DNA of 6,899 nucleotides from Natrinema soli (GCF_028618695.1 NZ_JAQIVI010000040.1:1-6899); one strand, 5' to 3'. Shown: positions 1 through 5,980, counted from the stretch's first letter. Notes: generated by a model not told the origin, from the sequence alone. Translations and numbers: made by a program.

Positions 1-144
1 TGGAGGCTTACCGATTACTTGGTGAAGCTCAGAATAGACCGCGGGATCAGATCGCCGCCGGTCGTGACCGCCAGGACATTCGTCCGGGCGGTCAGTCAAT
101 CTCTCCGACAAGGTGGCTAAGCGGAAAGCACTCGGTGTCGCTCG

Positions 145-162
145 CCTGCGGCAAGCCGCAGG
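145..162. repeat. GC-rich perfect hairpin
   Basis: CCTGCGGC and GCCGCAGG form a perfect 8-bp inverted repeat around a central AA; a practical hairpin has a CAAG loop. No T-run follows on either strand, so a classical terminator role is not supported. It may be a dispersed palindromic element or the end structure of a neighbouring transcript. Confidence 0.5.
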
Positions 163-384
163 ACTCGCGTTCTCTCTCCTAAATCGCGTGTTGGACGCTG
201 CTCGGCACATCTTGCTTAGCGAACCAAGGATTGCGACATAGGATTCGAGAGAGTTCTACTCGGATTTTATTTAATTCCTCCGAAGCTCGTTTGTAGACGC
301 TCTACATCCCAGAAACGTGGTTCGGACCCAGTTTCGAGCATAATCGCAAGACTGCAAGCGGATGAACACCCTCACTATCCACAT

Positions 385-402
385 AATGTACAAAATGTAC
401 AA
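385..402 (-). repeat. Two tandem 9-bp repeats downstream of par operon (cluster A)
   Basis: On the minus strand TTGTACATT occurs twice head to tail (394-402 and 385-393). The 15-mer TACATTTTGTACATT spanning them also occurs exactly on the plus strand at 1971-1985. The par operon is therefore bracketed by the same 9-bp repeat, with this pair lying 36 bp past the stop codon of the small acidic gene. By inference it is a further binding site for the protein that recognises the upstream arrays. Confidence 0.6.
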
Positions 403-438
403 AACCTAAATAGTGGGGAAAATCGACCGAATCTCAAT

Positions 439-924
439 TTAGTCGTTCGTGGCCTGCTCGCTCAGCATCTCCACAACTTCCTGTACACGATCCTCATCAG
501 CTTCGATACCACGCTCTCGGAGGATCTGGAGGGCGACCTCGTCACCGTGGTCCGCAATCACCTGGAGACACGCATCTTGAAACTCTCTTCCCTCGAACTC
601 GGGGACATCAAACATAGAGCATGTGGCAGTCACCGATGATCGCATCCGGATGACACCATTCCACGTCTTCTCCCGGACATAGAAGCCGTGCATATCAGTC
701 TCGTCAAAGGAGAAGGCCGGCCCACCGGTGGATTCGTCCACATCTTCTTCATCATGCTCAGGAGCGGACTCAGTTTCTGACTCTGTGCCCTCGGTAGCTA
801 TCTCCTCATCCGGTTGCGGTTCATCTCCAGTGTCAGTACGTTCGTCATCGTCCGATTCTACCTCTTCCTCCGTTTGTTTGAGCTGTTCAGCGACGTCCCC
901 GAAACGGTCGTCCTCATTAGGCAT
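439..924 (-). CDS. Small acidic ParA-partner protein (ParB-like role inferred)
   Basis: A 161-residue protein encoded directly after parA and overlapping it by 8 nt (ATGCCTAA holds both this start and the parA stop). A strong internal Shine-Dalgarno lies 8 nt upstream, which fixes the start. Residues 1-67 are an extremely Glu/Asp-rich, probably disordered tail. Residues about 70-150 form a compact region beginning with the motif FYVREKTW and ending with a helix-rich ALQILRERGIE segment. From memory, proteins with this FxVRxxTW-type domain commonly sit behind ParA-family genes on haloarchaeal plasmids. The position implies it is the adaptor or DNA-binding partner of ParA, doing the job of ParB. 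There is no recognisable ParB HTH or CTPase domain, and no basic patch, so the biochemical role is inference. Coding is confident; function is moderate. Confidence 0.72.
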   Translation of the reverse strand: MPNEDDRFGDVAEQLKQTEEEVESDDDERTDTGDEPQPDEEIATEGTESETESAPEHDEEDVDESTGGPAFSFDETDMHGFYVREKTWNGVIRMRSSVTATCSMFDVPEFEGREFQDACLQVIADHGDEVALQILRERGIEADEDRVQEVVEMLSEQATND

Positions 925-1789
925 GGCTGTGTTCCTCCACGAGGTCCGCTAAGTGGTCGAAATTCGGGATCTGGTCGCAATCTTCGGCGAACTCCGAGAC
1001 GGGCATTCCTTGCTTGAAAGCGCGAGAAATCGCAGTCCGTTCGCGGATTCCGGGCTTCGGGATACTATCGATGGTGCGTCCCGAATCATCGAGGCCATCG
1101 AAGATCTCCGGGTCGACACGAGCGTACTCAGGGACGAACGAACCGAACTCTCGGTTGAGATTTTCAACGAGAGTCCGATGCTCGTTGTGTTGCCCCATTG
1201 TTTCGCGAATCATATTTGGGGTAACCGCGAGGATGTCTAACCCGATATTCTGCCGGATTGGAGAAATTTGGCGTTCAATCATCTTATTGAGGCCGTTAAT
1301 CGAGCCAGCACGCGGAATCAGCGGAACTATGACGCGCTGGACGGCGATGAGGGCGTTATCGGAGAGTTTTCCACGGCCGCCTGCAGCATCAATTATCACG
1401 TAGTCATATCCGTTTTGGATGAGCGGGTCCACCACGTTCCGCCGAAGCTTCACGTCTGCGAACCGTTCGTCCTTCAGCCTCGTCTCCACGTTCTCAAGTT
1501 CGTTGCTGGACGGGAGAAGGTGAACACCGAAATCCGTCTCAATAAGCAGGTCTTCGGGGTCCTCCCCATCGATGAGGGCGTCACCGAGGTTAGCATCTCG
1601 GTCGTACGCATCGTCGTACCCAAGCTGGGTCGTCATGTGCCCGTCCTTATCCAGATCCAGTAGTACCGTCTCATGGCCGCGAGCAGCGAGTCTATCAGCG
1701 ATGTTGAGTGCGATCGTGGATTTTCCCACGCCTCCCTTAAGCAACGAGACAGCTGCTCCAGGAAGCCCCTCAAACTCGTCAGCACTCAT
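917..1789 (-). CDS. parA: ParA/Soj-family partition ATPase
   Basis: A 290-residue ParA/MinD-superfamily ATPase of usual length. The deviant Walker A is KGGVGKST at residues 18-25, with signature Lys18 and catalytic Lys23. The A' region LLDLDKDGHMT spans 43-53, with Asp45 and Asp47. Walker B is VIIDAAGG at 131-138, with Asp134. ParA dimers bind nonspecific DNA with ATP and move plasmid copies when stimulated by a partner protein. It is the first gene of a minus-strand pair with the acidic protein, and the upstream DNA carries 9-bp repeat clusters that could be the centromere and operator. The N terminus has no HTH extension, so this is the short (type Ib/Soj-like) architecture; in such systems the partner usually does the DNA binding and autoregulation. 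ATG at 1789 gives a normal start only 7 residues before the conserved core. Confidence 0.93.
   Translation of the reverse strand: MSADEFEGLPGAAVSLLKGGVGKSTIALNIADRLAARGHETVLLDLDKDGHMTTQLGYDDAYDRDANLGDALIDGEDPEDLLIETDFGVHLLPSSNELENVETRLKDERFADVKLRRNVVDPLIQNGYDYVIIDAAGGRGKLSDNALIAVQRVIVPLIPRAGSINGLNKMIERQISPIRQNIGLDILAVTPNMIRETMGQHNEHRTLVENLNREFGSFVPEYARVDPEIFDGLDDSGRTIDSIPKPGIRERTAISRAFKQGMPVSEFAEDCDQIPNFDHLADLVEEHSHA
933..938 (-). promoter_or_regulatory. Shine-Dalgarno for the acidic gene inside parA
   Basis: On the minus strand GGAGGA lies 8 nt before the ATG at 924, within the parA codons for Val-Glu-Glu. It matches the 16S anti-SD core. It supports translation of the second gene from the shared mRNA and decides its start. 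Many haloarchaeal genes lack an SD, so its presence here in a distal operon gene is typical. Confidence 0.7.
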
Positions 1790-1804
1790 GGGTCAGCACC
1801 CCCG

Positions 1805-1812
1805 TAATAAAT
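1805..1812 (-). promoter_or_regulatory. Possible parA TATA element
   Basis: Minus-strand ATTTATTA lies about 20 nt upstream of the parA ATG. It is the most TATA-like element nearby, but its distance is short for a leaderless transcript starting at the ATG (about 26-27 nt is usual), so the assignment is weak. The repeat cluster at 1818-1844 starts 5 bp upstream, in a position where bound protein could block or assist basal factors. Confidence 0.3.
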
Positions 1813-1817
1813 GGATT

Positions 1818-1844
1818 TTGCACATTTTGTAAGTAATGTACATT
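1818..1844 (+). repeat. 9-bp repeat cluster B at parA promoter
   Basis: Three contiguous 9-bp units: TTGCACATT, TTGTAAGTA, ATGTACATT. The first and third match the array consensus and the middle one is degenerate. Lying 29-55 bp upstream of the parA start next to the presumed promoter, this cluster is the likeliest autoregulatory operator among the five. Confidence 0.6.
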
Positions 1845-1958
1845 GGGTAGATCTTGAAGGTTGCGCGCGTTTCGTTGATAATGTGAGTTTTGCTCCGCTC
1901 ATACGCGGCTAATGAAGTTCGTCCACCTTAATTCTGCGTCAGACAGATTGCGTGCGTC

Positions 1959-1994
1959 ATCTACACAATCTACATTTTGTACATTTCGTAGATT
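1959..1994 (+). repeat. 9-bp repeat cluster C
   Basis: Four contiguous 9-bp units: ATCTACACA, ATCTACATT, TTGTACATT, TCGTAGATT. The second recurs exactly at 2131 and 2167, and the first at 2040. Part of the candidate centromere upstream of parA. It is in the same 9-bp register as cluster D, since the starts differ by 72 bp. Confidence 0.65.
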
Positions 1995-2030
1995 GTTGCC
2001 ACAACCCTCATTCGTCATAATCACTGCCAG

Positions 2031-2075
2031 CCCTACATAATCTACACAATTCGCATTGTCTGAATTTCATACATA
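2031..2075 (+). repeat. 9-bp repeat cluster D
   Basis: Five contiguous 9-bp units: CCCTACATA, ATCTACACA, ATTCGCATT, GTCTGAATT, TCATACATA. The 11-mer ATCTACACAAT is shared with cluster C (1959-1969), and ATTCGCATT is shared with cluster E (2140-2148). The outer units are more degenerate. Confidence 0.55.
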
Positions 2076-2121
2076 TTCAATACGATCACCGCCATCCACA
2101 TCAAGCAACGGAATGAGTGCA

Positions 2122-2175
2122 ATCTGCATTATCTACATTATTCGCATTATGCAGATGGTCTATGATATCTACATT
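2122..2175 (+). repeat. 9-bp repeat cluster E
   Basis: Six contiguous 9-bp slots: ATCTGCATT, ATCTACATT, ATTCGCATT, ATGCAGATG, GTCTATGAT, ATCTACATT. Slots 1-3 and 6 match the consensus; slots 4-5 are degenerate but keep the register. This is the most distal cluster from parA. It ends 75 bp before the toxin-antitoxin TATA box. Confidence 0.65.
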
Positions 2176-2249
2176 GTCCAGTCCTTCAATAGGAGAGTCC
2201 TGAGTGGTGGAACTCAGCCAGAGCTGCTCTACCTCGGCCACCAGTAAGA

Positions 2250-2259
2250 CTTTTAATGG
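2250..2259 (+). promoter_or_regulatory. TATA box of the toxin-antitoxin operon
   Basis: CTTTTAATGG is centred about 31 nt before the ATG at 2285. It predicts transcription starting only a few bases before the start codon, the leaderless or near-leaderless layout common in haloarchaea. This supports the start at 2285 rather than the in-frame ATG at 2204, which lies upstream of the promoter. Confidence 0.6.
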
Positions 2260-2278
2260 TTACCGGATTATTGGTAAC
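2259..2278. promoter_or_regulatory. Inverted-repeat operator in front of the TA operon
   Basis: GTTACC (2259-2264) and GGTAAC (2273-2278) form a perfect 6-bp inverted repeat with an 8-bp spacer, between the TATA box and the start codon. AbiEi-type antitoxins are known to repress their own promoter by binding inverted repeats, so the regulator encoded immediately downstream is the natural candidate ligand. The binding itself is inference. Confidence 0.55.
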
Positions 2279-2284
2279 TACCAG

Positions 2285-2959
2285 ATGTACGAGGTTCTCG
2301 ACGACACGGCAGCGCAGATTATCCTCGCCATCGAGAGTGGAGACTCCATCCGTCGCGTCTCTCAAAACCTCCACACGCCGTATGAGACGGTGAGACAGGC
2401 CGTCAATCGCCTCGAAGACGCAGGCTACGTCCGCTATGACGACGGCCTCTCAGTCGTTGACGACCGCGTGAGAGACGCAGCGCGCGAGGTCGTCGCTGCC
2501 AGCGCCGGCGTCAGTCCACCATCCATCGAGGAGGCCTACGTCCTCCCACAATTCGGTGACTGGCCGTTCGCGTTCACACGGATCGACGCTGTCTATGTGT
2601 GGACCCAGGGCGGCTACCAAGTCGGTCGCGACCCCGACGACTATCCGCTGTTCCTCGCCGTCCGTGACCAGGACGTCGACGCCTGGGAGGCGTTCTTCGA
2701 ATCGTTCGGCCTCCCGACCGCATTCGAGCGCCAGCCCAGGGAACAGCTCGCAGGACCGCTGCAGATCGTCCTCAATCCCCAACCAGCCCTCGATATCGAA
2801 CACGTCGGAGGATACCCGGTAATCCCACGAGAGGAGACGATCGCCTACATGCGTGAGCACTACGCGCAGTTCCAGTCGGCACTCTCGATGCTTGACCGGA
2901 TGTACGAAGATCTCGATCTCGGAGTTGCCTACCGGGAAGCTGAACGGGTTCAGTCATGA
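2285..2959 (+). CDS. Winged-HTH regulator, probable AbiEi-like antitoxin
   Basis: A 224-residue protein. Residues about 5-55 form a winged helix-turn-helix: the SIRRVSQNLHTPYETVRQAV region is the helix pair, then LEDAGYVRYDDG is the wing. The larger C-terminal domain (about 80-224) has no catalytic motif I can see. Its stop overlaps the next start by 4 nt (ATGA), so the pair is translationally coupled. Together with the downstream nucleotidyltransferase this is the arrangement of AbiEi/AbiEii type IV toxin-antitoxin modules. There the HTH protein represses the operon and counters the toxin without stably binding it. An in-frame ATG at 2204 would add 27 residues but sits upstream of the TATA box and operator, so 2285 is chosen. 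The fold is fairly certain; the antitoxin label rests mainly on the partner. A plain transcription regulator is the alternative. Confidence 0.78.
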   Translation: MYEVLDDTAAQIILAIESGDSIRRVSQNLHTPYETVRQAVNRLEDAGYVRYDDGLSVVDDRVRDAAREVVAASAGVSPPSIEEAYVLPQFGDWPFAFTRIDAVYVWTQGGYQVGRDPDDYPLFLAVRDQDVDAWEAFFESFGLPTAFERQPREQLAGPLQIVLNPQPALDIEHVGGYPVIPREETIAYMREHYAQFQSALSMLDRMYEDLDLGVAYREAERVQS

Positions 2960-3651
2960 GCTTCAATAATCGGAGTAACGCGCTTATCGAACTCCTCGAA
3001 GAACTCAACGAGAGCGACCTCCAGTATGTTCTTGTCGGCGGGTACGCCGTCTCGGCGTTCAATGCTCGCTTTTCGACGGATCTCGATATCGTCGTTGCGC
3101 CCGACAACAAGGATGGGTTCGTGGAGTTTCTCGAAGACCGCGGGTTCGAGGAAACCGGCAGTCATGCAAAGAAATGGTTCTACGACACGGAAGTCATCGA
3201 GTACGAAAAACGCCTTGCCCCGCAGCAACCGATTGGATTTGATCTTCTGGTGAATGGGCTCGGCTGTCGCCAAACTGAGGCACAGTGGTCGTTTGACTAT
3301 CTGCATGACCACAGTAGAGAACGCGAGGTAGCCGGCGGGACGGTGACGACGACCGCCCGAGCAATTGATGGAGCAGTACTCGTGGCTGCGAAACTCCATA
3401 GCGGGCGCGAGGCTGACCTCAGAGACGTCCTTGCGGTTGCCGAGGAGATCGACCTCGACACGGTGACGCCGCATCTACACCGGGGAGATGAGGACGCTCT
3501 TCGGACGCAGCTGGAACGCGGGCTCGAGATTCTCGATAGTGAGGACCTCAAGCACGGCTATCGCAGTGATTTCGGTGCATCAGCAATCTCTACGGAGACA
3601 ATCGCGTCCCTCCGTAACTATCTATCTGAGCAGGTAGAGCAGTTGAGGTGA
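2956..3651 (+). CDS. AbiEii-like nucleotidyltransferase, probable toxin
   Basis: A 231-residue nucleotidyltransferase of the AbiEii/DUF6036-like group. The polymerase-beta fold signature is present: GG at residues 28-29 in LVGGYAVSAF, then Arg38 and the metal-binding pair Asp42 and Asp44 in STDLDIVV. A probable third carboxylate is Asp96 in IGFDLLV. A helical motif with Lys146, Arg151, Asp154 and Asp157 matches the conserved C-terminal motif of AbiEii proteins. The active site therefore looks intact. Known AbiEii/MenT toxins transfer nucleotides, in characterised MenT cases to tRNA acceptor ends, and stop growth; the substrate here is unknown. It is the second gene of the pair, overlapping the HTH gene by 4 nt, so toxin expression depends on antitoxin translation. 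On this replicon it probably stabilises the plasmid or defends against viruses. Confidence 0.82.
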   Translation: MSFNNRSNALIELLEELNESDLQYVLVGGYAVSAFNARFSTDLDIVVAPDNKDGFVEFLEDRGFEETGSHAKKWFYDTEVIEYEKRLAPQQPIGFDLLVNGLGCRQTEAQWSFDYLHDHSREREVAGGTVTTTARAIDGAVLVAAKLHSGREADLRDVLAVAEEIDLDTVTPHLHRGDEDALRTQLERGLEILDSEDLKHGYRSDFGASAISTETIASLRNYLSEQVEQLR

Positions 3652-3729
3652 CGTAGTTCTGCTCGGTAGGCGACGTCCGCTACGTGCAAGTCATTAGCGT
3701 GTAGCTGCTCAAGAACGACTCAACGAGGA

Positions 3730-4149
3730 TCAGCCGCCACATCGAGAGAAAATCATCTTTTGATCTCGTGCTGGATCAACAAACAGGTATTCCTCTGGCG
3801 GCTGTTCAATAGGTGCTGTTACAGCAATTCCTCCATAGTCGATCATCCGTCGATCATCCAGAAATCGTCCTCGTATCCAGCCCAATTGGAGGCCCAATAA
3901 ATATCTGGACGGATGGTAGTTGCTCTGTATATCACTGGCTCAAGTCCGTCGATAGCCTCGATTTTGGCGTTTCATGGACGATTCTCACACGTATTCGGAA
4001 GGCAGTCGGATCCTGTTCCCTTCTGCTGGAGTCACGAGTGACGCGAAAGCCAGCACGATCCTTCCAGTGAAGACCGACCCGCTGCGAGTGCTCGAAATCA
4101 CAAGAAAGTCGCTTCTCGTGCCTGTTTTTCGATAAATATGTGACTTCAT
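3730..4149 (-). pseudogene. Probable decayed gene with two in-frame TGA codons
   Basis: From an ATG at 4149, one minus-strand frame runs 140 codons to a TGA at 3730-3732, interrupted only at codon 55 (3985-3987) and codon 70 (3940-3942), both TGA. The 69 residues after the second stop look protein-like, for example the stretches MIDYGGIAVTAPIEQPPEEY and LFVDPARDQKMIF, which are acidic and proline-rich. The first 54 include VFTGRIVLAFASLVTPAEGN. Each TGA could be a CGA Arg codon after one C-to-T transition. I do not recognise the family. Codon use has lower GC at third positions than the flanking genes, as expected for a transferred or decaying gene. The rest of the 3652-4260 spacer shows nothing else convincing. 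Chance openness cannot be excluded. Confidence 0.4.
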
Positions 4150-4261
4150 TAACGTGCAAAGCTGAGAATAGTAGTGGCGGTTGTCGTTGATTCCCGAAAA
4201 ACACGGTTGGCATGAGCTGTGTTGGCCGTTCGTCCGTTGCTATTACCGCCTGAACAAGCAT

Positions 4262-4280
4262 AACACCGGAACAGATGGGG
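4262..4280 (+). promoter_or_regulatory. ORB-like box upstream of orc1/cdc6 (ORB7)
   Basis: AACACCGGAACAGATGGGG matches the consensus derived from the six downstream boxes (AACANCGGAANNRRTGGGG) at every fixed position. It lies 5 bp upstream of the orc TATA box, in the same orientation as ORB6. It may let the initiator control its own promoter, or form the left boundary of an origin that brackets the gene. Confidence 0.62.
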
Positions 4281-4285
4281 TATGG

Positions 4286-4297
4286 TATATATAAATA
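4286..4297 (+). promoter_or_regulatory. TATA box of orc1/cdc6
   Basis: TATATATAAATA is the best TATA box in the window. Transcription should begin near 4318, giving a leader of about 42 nt before the ATG at 4360. The in-frame ATG at 4282 overlaps this box and so cannot be the start. AGGTG at 4336-4340 resembles an SD but lies 19 nt from the ATG, which is too far to be confident. Confidence 0.75.
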
Positions 4298-4359
4298 AGC
4301 ACCGACACCGGAACCATCGGAAGCAAAGGTTAAGAAGGTGGCCTGAGAGAAACTTCATA

Positions 4360-5547
4360 ATGGGTGATTTTAGTTTCGAGCCGACAGGTCGGATCTTCAA
4401 AGAGCGAGAAGCCTTACTCGAGGAGTGGACGCCAGACAAACTCGTCGGTCGCGATACCGAACTGCAGCAATACCACGCGGCACTGCAGCCGGTCATTGAG
4501 GGCGAGACGCCGTCCAATATATTTCTCTACGGAAAAAGCGGCGTCGGGAAGACGGCCGCGACGCGGTTTCTGCTGAATCGACTCGAAAACAGTGCCGAGG
4601 ATATCGATGGTCTCGACCTCCATACAGTGGAAATCAACTGTGATGGGCTAAACTCGAGTTACCAAACCGCTGTCGCGCTAGTAAACGAGCTTCGTGATCC
4701 CGCGAATCAAATATCAAATACCGGGTATCCACAAGCGTCTGTCTATCAGTTTCTCTTCGACGAAATTGACAGTCTTGGCGGGACGATTTTGATCGTTCTC
4801 GATGAGGTAGACCACATTCAGGACGACAGTTTGCTATACAAACTCCCGCGAGCGCGATCGAACGGGGATATCAGTAATGCTCGACTTGGTGTCGTCGGGA
4901 TTTCGAATGACTTGAGCTTCCGTAATCAGTTGAGTTCGAAGGTCCGCTCGAGTCTCTGTGAGAAAGAAGTCTCATTCTCTGCCTACGACGCAACTGAACT
5001 CGTCCAGGTGCTCCGGCAGCGCGAATCCGTTGCATTCCACGACAACGTCCTTGAGGACGGTGTGATCGAAGTCTGCGCTGCTTACGGTGCGAAGGACTCT
5101 GGTGACGCGCGGAAAGCACTTGACCTGTTGCTTGAAAGTGGCGATATTGCTCGCGAAGAAAACGCCGATGTCGTGATCGAGAACCACGTCACAGAAGCGA
5201 GACGTCGACTTCAGACTGATCAAGTGATCGAAGGGATCAGCAATTACTCCCAGCACGGTCAGCTTGTGTTGTGGGCTTTAACGTTGCTCGAGGAACGTGG
5301 CGAGACGCCTGTGCGGACACGAGAGATTCGCGAACCCTACGAAGTGTTGTGTGACCGGGAAGGGTACGATCCAGTCTCAACCCGGGCCGTACGGGAGTAC
5401 CTCGCGGAACTCGAAACACTAGGGATTATTTCGTCGACCGAGACTAACCGTGGGAAATCCGGTGGCAAGTTCAAAGAACATGAACTCGAACAACCTATTT
5501 CGAGCGTGAAAGCCGGCCTCAATGAACTTCTTGGGACGTCGCCGTAG
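4360..5547 (+). CDS. cdc6: Orc1/Cdc6 family replication initiator
   Basis: A 395-residue archaeal Orc1/Cdc6 protein of typical plasmid-type length. Order of domains: a short N-terminal segment, the AAA+ ATPase, then a C-terminal winged helix. Walker A is GKSGVGKT (58-65), Walker B is LIVLDEVD (144-151), sensor 1 is in GISND (Asn183), and sensor 2 is Arg251 in SGDARKAL. The winged helix covers about 295-390, with wing segment RGKSGGKFKEHEL. All nucleotide-binding residues are present, so it should be active. The protein binds ORBs at origins, bends and opens the DNA, and loads MCM helicase. An ORB precedes its TATA box and five more begin 7 bp after its stop codon, so it is the presumptive cognate initiator of this origin and may autoregulate. 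The start at 4360 is chosen because the upstream ATG overlaps the TATA box. Confidence 0.95.
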   Translation: MGDFSFEPTGRIFKEREALLEEWTPDKLVGRDTELQQYHAALQPVIEGETPSNIFLYGKSGVGKTAATRFLLNRLENSAEDIDGLDLHTVEINCDGLNSSYQTAVALVNELRDPANQISNTGYPQASVYQFLFDEIDSLGGTILIVLDEVDHIQDDSLLYKLPRARSNGDISNARLGVVGISNDLSFRNQLSSKVRSSLCEKEVSFSAYDATELVQVLRQRESVAFHDNVLEDGVIEVCAAYGAKDSGDARKALDLLLESGDIAREENADVVIENHVTEARRRLQTDQVIEGISNYSQHGQLVLWALTLLEERGETPVRTREIREPYEVLCDREGYDPVSTRAVREYLAELETLGIISSTETNRGKSGGKFKEHELEQPISSVKAGLNELLGTSP

Positions 5548-5553
5548 AAGCAA

Positions 5554-5572
5554 CCCCACCGCTTCCGTTGTT
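5554..5572 (-). repeat. ORB1
   Basis: Minus-strand AACAACGGAAGCGGTGGGG; it begins 7 bp after the orc stop codon. Same orientation as ORB2-ORB5. Full match to the shared consensus. Confidence 0.75.
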
Positions 5573-5612
5573 CGATTGACTGGAGATTAGGAGTAGACAG
5601 GTGGACCACCAA

Positions 5613-5631
5613 CCCCACTATTTCCGATGTT
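5613..5631 (-). repeat. ORB2
   Basis: Minus-strand AACATCGGAAATAGTGGGG, 59 bp after ORB1 start to start. The plus-strand continuation TTAC is shared with ORB3 and ORB4. Confidence 0.75.
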
Positions 5632-5677
5632 ACACTGAAATTTTCTTTGTTCATGGAGGAGGAATACGATAGAGAGA

Positions 5678-5696
5678 CCCCACCACTTCCGCTGTT
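5678..5696 (-). repeat. ORB3
   Basis: Minus-strand AACAGCGGAAGTGGTGGGG, 65 bp after ORB2. It differs from ORB5 and ORB6 at one position. It is followed by the long gap to ORB4. Confidence 0.8.
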
Positions 5697-5917
5697 ACAT
5701 CTACCGGCGGAGCAGACCGAGTGCCTCAGAGCTTGGCCGAGAGAGAAGGCCGCACGCTCCGCTAAACGTGTTCCGTGCGTTCGATGTTCAATAGGGTCTG
5801 TCGAAACCTGCCGTCCCGATATAGTATGATTTCTCCCAAAACCTGCCACCCCACAGGTACGCTTCCAAGAACGGTTCGTGTTGTCTCCATATCTCCCGTG
5901 TTGTGATACAGTAGACA
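5697..5917. other. 221-bp gap inside the ORB array
   Basis: No gene is supported in this gap. It contains a duplicated AAACCTGCC (5804-5812 and 5839-5847). The second copy is followed by CACCCCAC and then CAGGT, giving a small 5-bp hairpin (5841-5845 with 5854-5858). The CCCCAC there recalls an ORB end, but the rest does not fit the consensus, so it is not counted as one. The gap may be a spacer, an insertion into the array, or the site of an additional regulator. Confidence 0.35.
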
Positions 5918-5936
5918 CCCCATCGTTTCCGCTGTT
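5918..5936 (-). repeat. ORB4
   Basis: Minus-strand AACAGCGGAAACGATGGGG, 42 bp before ORB5 start to start, which places the two on the same side of the unwinding region within about four helical turns. Confidence 0.78.
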
Positions 5937-5959
5937 ACTGTGGAAGATTGCCACACCCA

Positions 5960-5978
5960 CCCCACTACTTCCGCTGTT
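5960..5978 (-). repeat. ORB5, left arm of the inverted pair
   Basis: Minus-strand AACAGCGGAAGTAGTGGGG, identical to ORB6. The identity extends to 27 bp (5954-5980), including an extra TGGGTG beyond the G-string. It borders the AT-rich spacer directly. Confidence 0.85.
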
Positions 5979-5980
5979 AG

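Larger units (their letters stand above)
1..438. other. Edge/intergenic region, no supported gene
   Basis: No gene can be supported here. Two frames stay open at the left edge: a plus frame from base 3 to a stop at 180-182 (59 codons), and a minus frame running off the edge. Neither gives a protein I recognise, and both pass through a GC-rich hairpin, so either could be the tail of a gene outside the window or chance. From about 183 to 438 the DNA is lower in GC, has no long frame, and contains the paired 9-bp repeats listed separately. The T-rich minus-strand stretch just beyond the acidic gene's stop (about 395-425) could end the par transcript, but no convincing terminator structure is visible. 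Confidence 0.4.

Noticed and set aside
400..418. Possible eighth ORB ending in ATAGTGGGG
   Set aside because: The G-string end resembles ORB2, but the CGGAA core is absent and only 10 of 14 fixed consensus positions match; it is far from the origin.
2056..2247. Small plus-strand frame of 63 codons
   Set aside because: It lies across the 9-bp repeat clusters and the toxin-antitoxin promoter; its Ile/Met/Tyr-rich translation simply reflects the repeats.
2204..2284. 27-residue N-terminal extension of the HTH protein from the ATG at 2204
   Set aside because: It would start upstream of the TATA box and operator, and the added residues do not look like part of the domain.
3651..3685. ACGTAG/CTACGT inverted repeat after the toxin gene as a terminator
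   Set aside because: A 6-bp stem with a loop of more than 20 nt and no T-run is not convincing.
3932..4261. 109-codon minus-strand frame overlapping the decayed gene
   Set aside because: The translation is basic and shows no domain-like pattern; the neighbouring frame with two TGA codons reads better.
4282..4359. 26-residue basic N-terminal extension of Orc1/Cdc6
   Set aside because: The ATG at 4282 overlaps the TATA box, so it cannot be in the mRNA made from that promoter; the family start fits 4360.
5337..5960. 207-codon minus-strand frame across the orc 3' end and the origin
   Set aside because: It is antisense to the conserved winged helix and runs through the ORBs; its serine-rich composition is unlike a haloarchaeal protein.
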